A DNA stretch of 64,000 bases, from NCBI GenBank assembly GCA_023105745.1, contig JALGQZ010000011.1:45724698-45788697 (forward strand). The letters run 5' to 3'. Source of the DNA: Austropuccinia psidii. Its lineage: Eukaryota > Basidiomycota > Pucciniomycetes > Pucciniales > Sphaerophragmiaceae. A program made the position numbers and the translations under genes. Positions 62,191 to 64,000 of the stretch are shown in pieces (within the stretch, counting starts at the first letter, position 1; the number at the start of each line of letters is the position of its first letter). Under the pieces are notes generated by a model. The model ran no database searches. It saw only the letters and a program-made list of their open reading frames with translations, and was not told where the DNA came from.

Positions 62191-63541
62191 ATGTCATTTC
62201 ATTTCCCATCCCTTCCATTATCCTTAAAATTCAAAAAAAAAACTCCTCCTCTCTCTCATTCTTCCAATCATTTTGATGATGTCATGGTTAGGACTAAACC
62301 AGACTCAGCACATCATCAGAATGATTTGAAAGATGATGAAGCTCATATTACTCCTCTTGATGTCATGGTTAGGACTAAACCAAATATAGAACATCATGAG
62401 GATAATAATACCAAATTAAATAATAAAAGAAAGCTCACCCAAAGCCAAAGACAACACATCCATGATTCAAAAGAAATAATGTCTCAACTTGGCCATTCCA
62501 AAAAAGAATTAAAAACTTTTCAACAATTTCGATTGACAAGAAATCTTCCAATGCCTCATGGTTAAAACTTCCATCACTTAACACTCTCTCCCATCCTTAT
62601 ATCCTCATTAATAAAACATCCAAGCCATTTTTGCCTGTCATCATATATGAAATAACCCCATTTGATAATTCTTCTGGCCACTCTCAAATGCTGCAAAACA
62701 TCATCATGACATTAATGTCCTTATCTCAAAATCGAGAAGAAATTAAAGCCAATAAGCAACTCCAAGGTGGCATTATGAAAGGTATTGGGTTTTGATCTGG
62801 TTCTGATTCTGGAAAATCTGCAGGTGTGTGATATTTTTGTCATATTACCTTAATAATTACTGACTAATTACAAAATTATTAGGTGTTTACTCCAGAAAAC
62901 CCGGTTTAACTCCTCATCAAATTGAAACAGATAACAATCAATGGATCAAGATTCATCAATATGACGAATTTGTTTACTCAAGAATCTCCCATTTTTCAAA
63001 ATTAGCAGCAAATTAAAATCAATCATTAATGGAAGCAGCCCAATTACCCAACTTCAGTCAACTCGAATGGACTTCTGCCAATCCCAAGGAAGAATTCAAA
63101 TCATTTACTAATGTCATTGTCACCCAAGATGGATTTTTCAATAAGCCAAACAAAGATTTAAATGATCTTAATGCCTGGACTTATGGTATATTTTCTTTTG
63201 TATCAAAAAAAAATTTCCATCTGCTTCCTACTGTATTCACCCCCTCTGGACATGGCTTACACTTCCCTGGATTGAAAATGGAGATTGATTTTTCAAAAAA
63301 ACCTGGCATCATGGAAATTCTTTGGAAGAAATCAACAATGGTTCATCATACAACAAAACCACCTCCAGAAATTATCAATCATGACGAAATTACTCATTTT
63401 GGATGTTCTTTTCAAATAAACCATAAATTATTTAATGTAGGTGACAAATTCTTGAAAATGACACCCACCAAAATTAATTCAAGAGTCAATGGGTACTTTG
63501 AAAGAAATATGCAGGATCAAAAAAGAACTAAAAAATCTTAA
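62191..63541 (+). pseudogene. Tet-like 2OG-Fe(II) oxygenase gene in the Harbinger-like element, copy 2
   Basis: This is homologous to the copy at 35,460-36,719 from the NASWL segment to the end. A 59-bp GT-AG intron (62,824-62,882) interrupts GKSAG/VYSRK; copy 1 has no intron there. The N-terminus has two DVMVRTKP repeats. Breaks are a frameshift near 62,535, TGA at 62,793-62,795 and TAA at 63,014-63,016. The last 170 codons are open: SQLEW, WTYGIFSF, SGHGLHFP, EILWKKSTMVHHTT, THFGCSFQI. The iron motif reads NKD (63,149-63,157) where copy 1 has HTD, so the first iron-binding His is lost and the protein should not bind iron normally. It ends tail-to-tail with the transposase, 87 bp away. The cellular target is unknown. 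Confidence 0.75.
62824..62882 (+). other. Intron of oxygenase copy 2, absent from copy 1
   Basis: The donor is GTGTGTG and the acceptor ATTATTAG. Splicing restores AGVYSR, matching AGVYAR in copy 1. Both boundaries contain AGGTGT, a short direct repeat. Confidence 0.75.
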
Positions 63542-63628
63542 TTTTAAATACTTTTATTTTATGAATAACATCTCCACTCCGTTGTATGCCAATAAATTAA
63601 GTTTATAAAACATTGGTCCTGATGAAAT

Positions 63629-64000
63629 TTACAATTGACTATTTTTCCATGCCAAAGTGATTGGTTTAATTTTTTCATGCATATTTAGCACATCTTCCCC
63701 AATGTCATTGTTGGCCAGATTTTCTGCTTGTGGTGGATCATCATCTTCATATAAATCAAACCACTCATCACCAATTTGAGCTAACATATTATGTAAAATT
63801 GTGCAAGACACAACCCAACTAACAAAATATTCAATTTCATGATTATTGCTGATTTGATTTCTCATTTCCCTTAGAGAAAACCACCTCCCCTTCAAAATTC
63901 CAATTTCATGCTTGATTCTGACCCTTGATTTTGCTAGCCAGTAATTGAAAGAACGGTTGTCTTCATTATGTGCTACAACTCCCTTATATGCTGGAACAAC
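63629..64000 (-). CDS. PIF/Harbinger (DDE_Tnp_4) transposase, C-terminal part, continues beyond the window
   Basis: About 123 codons are open on the minus strand from the window edge to a stop at 63,629. The segment AYKGVVAHNEDN, then FNYWLAKSRVRIKHEIGILK, GRWFSLREMRNQI and VVSCTILHNMLAQIGDEW matches the end of HARBI1-type transposases. The third catalytic acid normally sits in the RVR-x-EH-x-IG-x-LK motif. Here that position is Lys (AAG at 63,913-63,911), one G-to-A step from Glu, so this copy is probably catalytically dead even though the frame is open. The enzyme would cut and rejoin the element's ends with the SANT-like partner. The first two catalytic Asp lie outside the window. Confidence 0.82.
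   Translation of the reverse strand, partial: VVPAYKGVVAHNEDNRSFNYWLAKSRVRIKHEIGILKGRWFSLREMRNQISNNHEIEYFVSWVVSCTILHNMLAQIGDEWFDLYEDDDPPQAENLANNDIGEDVLNMHEKIKPITLAWKNSQL

Larger units (their letters stand above)
59158..64000. mobile_element. PIF/Harbinger-like element carrying SANT-like, oxygenase and transposase genes (right end outside window)
   Basis: A SANT-like gene (plus), an oxygenase gene (plus) and a DDE_Tnp_4 transposase (minus, entering from the right edge) form one block. PIF/Harbinger elements normally encode a transposase plus a Myb/SANT-type DNA-binding partner. The oxygenase would be an extra gene. The left end is placed tentatively after TTA (59,155-59,157) at GGTGGTGTCAAAGTCACC, since TTA is a usual 3-bp target for this superfamily. 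The right end is not visible, so the boundary cannot be proved here. Confidence 0.6.

Overview
The window looks like AT-rich, transposon-packed DNA from a fungus, most likely a rust (Pucciniales). The inferred proteins of its Ty3/gypsy element, its Tet-like 2-oxoglutarate (2OG) oxygenases and its SANT-like protein resemble families I remember from Austropuccinia psidii; that is recollection, not a search. Introns are short (59-67 bp, GT-AG), as usual in fungi. I found no convincing host gene: every recognisable coding stretch belongs to a mobile element.

Layout. 1-8,258: AT-rich DNA with nothing I can name. 8,259-12,241 and 12,548-16,508: two copies of a roughly 4-kb non-coding element with inverted termini starting CACCATGAG (called TIR-A here). 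19,816-53,834: one old, decayed plus-strand Ty3/gypsy element. Its two LTRs lie about 30.6 kb apart because two later insertions split it. The first is a third TIR-A copy (24,130-37,804) in gag, flanked by ATT on both sides. A 9-kb hAT element (28,740-37,781) with a perfect 8-bp target duplication GTTCAGCC sits in the right terminus of that TIR-A copy. The second is a younger minus-strand chromodomain gypsy element (39,378-49,927) in the RT/RNase H part of pol. 58,507-58,846 is a probable solo LTR. From about 59,158 to the window end there is a PIF/Harbinger-like element.

The hAT element encodes an apparently intact 730-residue transposase with one intron. It also carries an AT-only inverted repeat region, a CACC-rich minisatellite, a Tet-like 2OG oxygenase gene and the truncated tail of a PIF/Harbinger transposase. 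The same convergent pair (oxygenase tail-to-tail with Harbinger transposase, about 90-110 bp apart) recurs at 62,191-64,000, where a SANT-like gene lies upstream. This suggests a Harbinger lineage that carries an oxygenase as a third gene, part of which was captured by a hAT element. Both oxygenase copies carry stop codons, and the right-hand copy has lost the iron-binding histidine.

The insertion order read from the nesting is: old gypsy, then TIR-A copy 3, then hAT; the younger gypsy also postdates the old gypsy. Two junctions (ATT/ATT and ATAGG/ACTGG) restore the old pol/gag reading frame when the insert is conceptually removed, which supports the boundaries. All boundaries and domain calls were made by eye.
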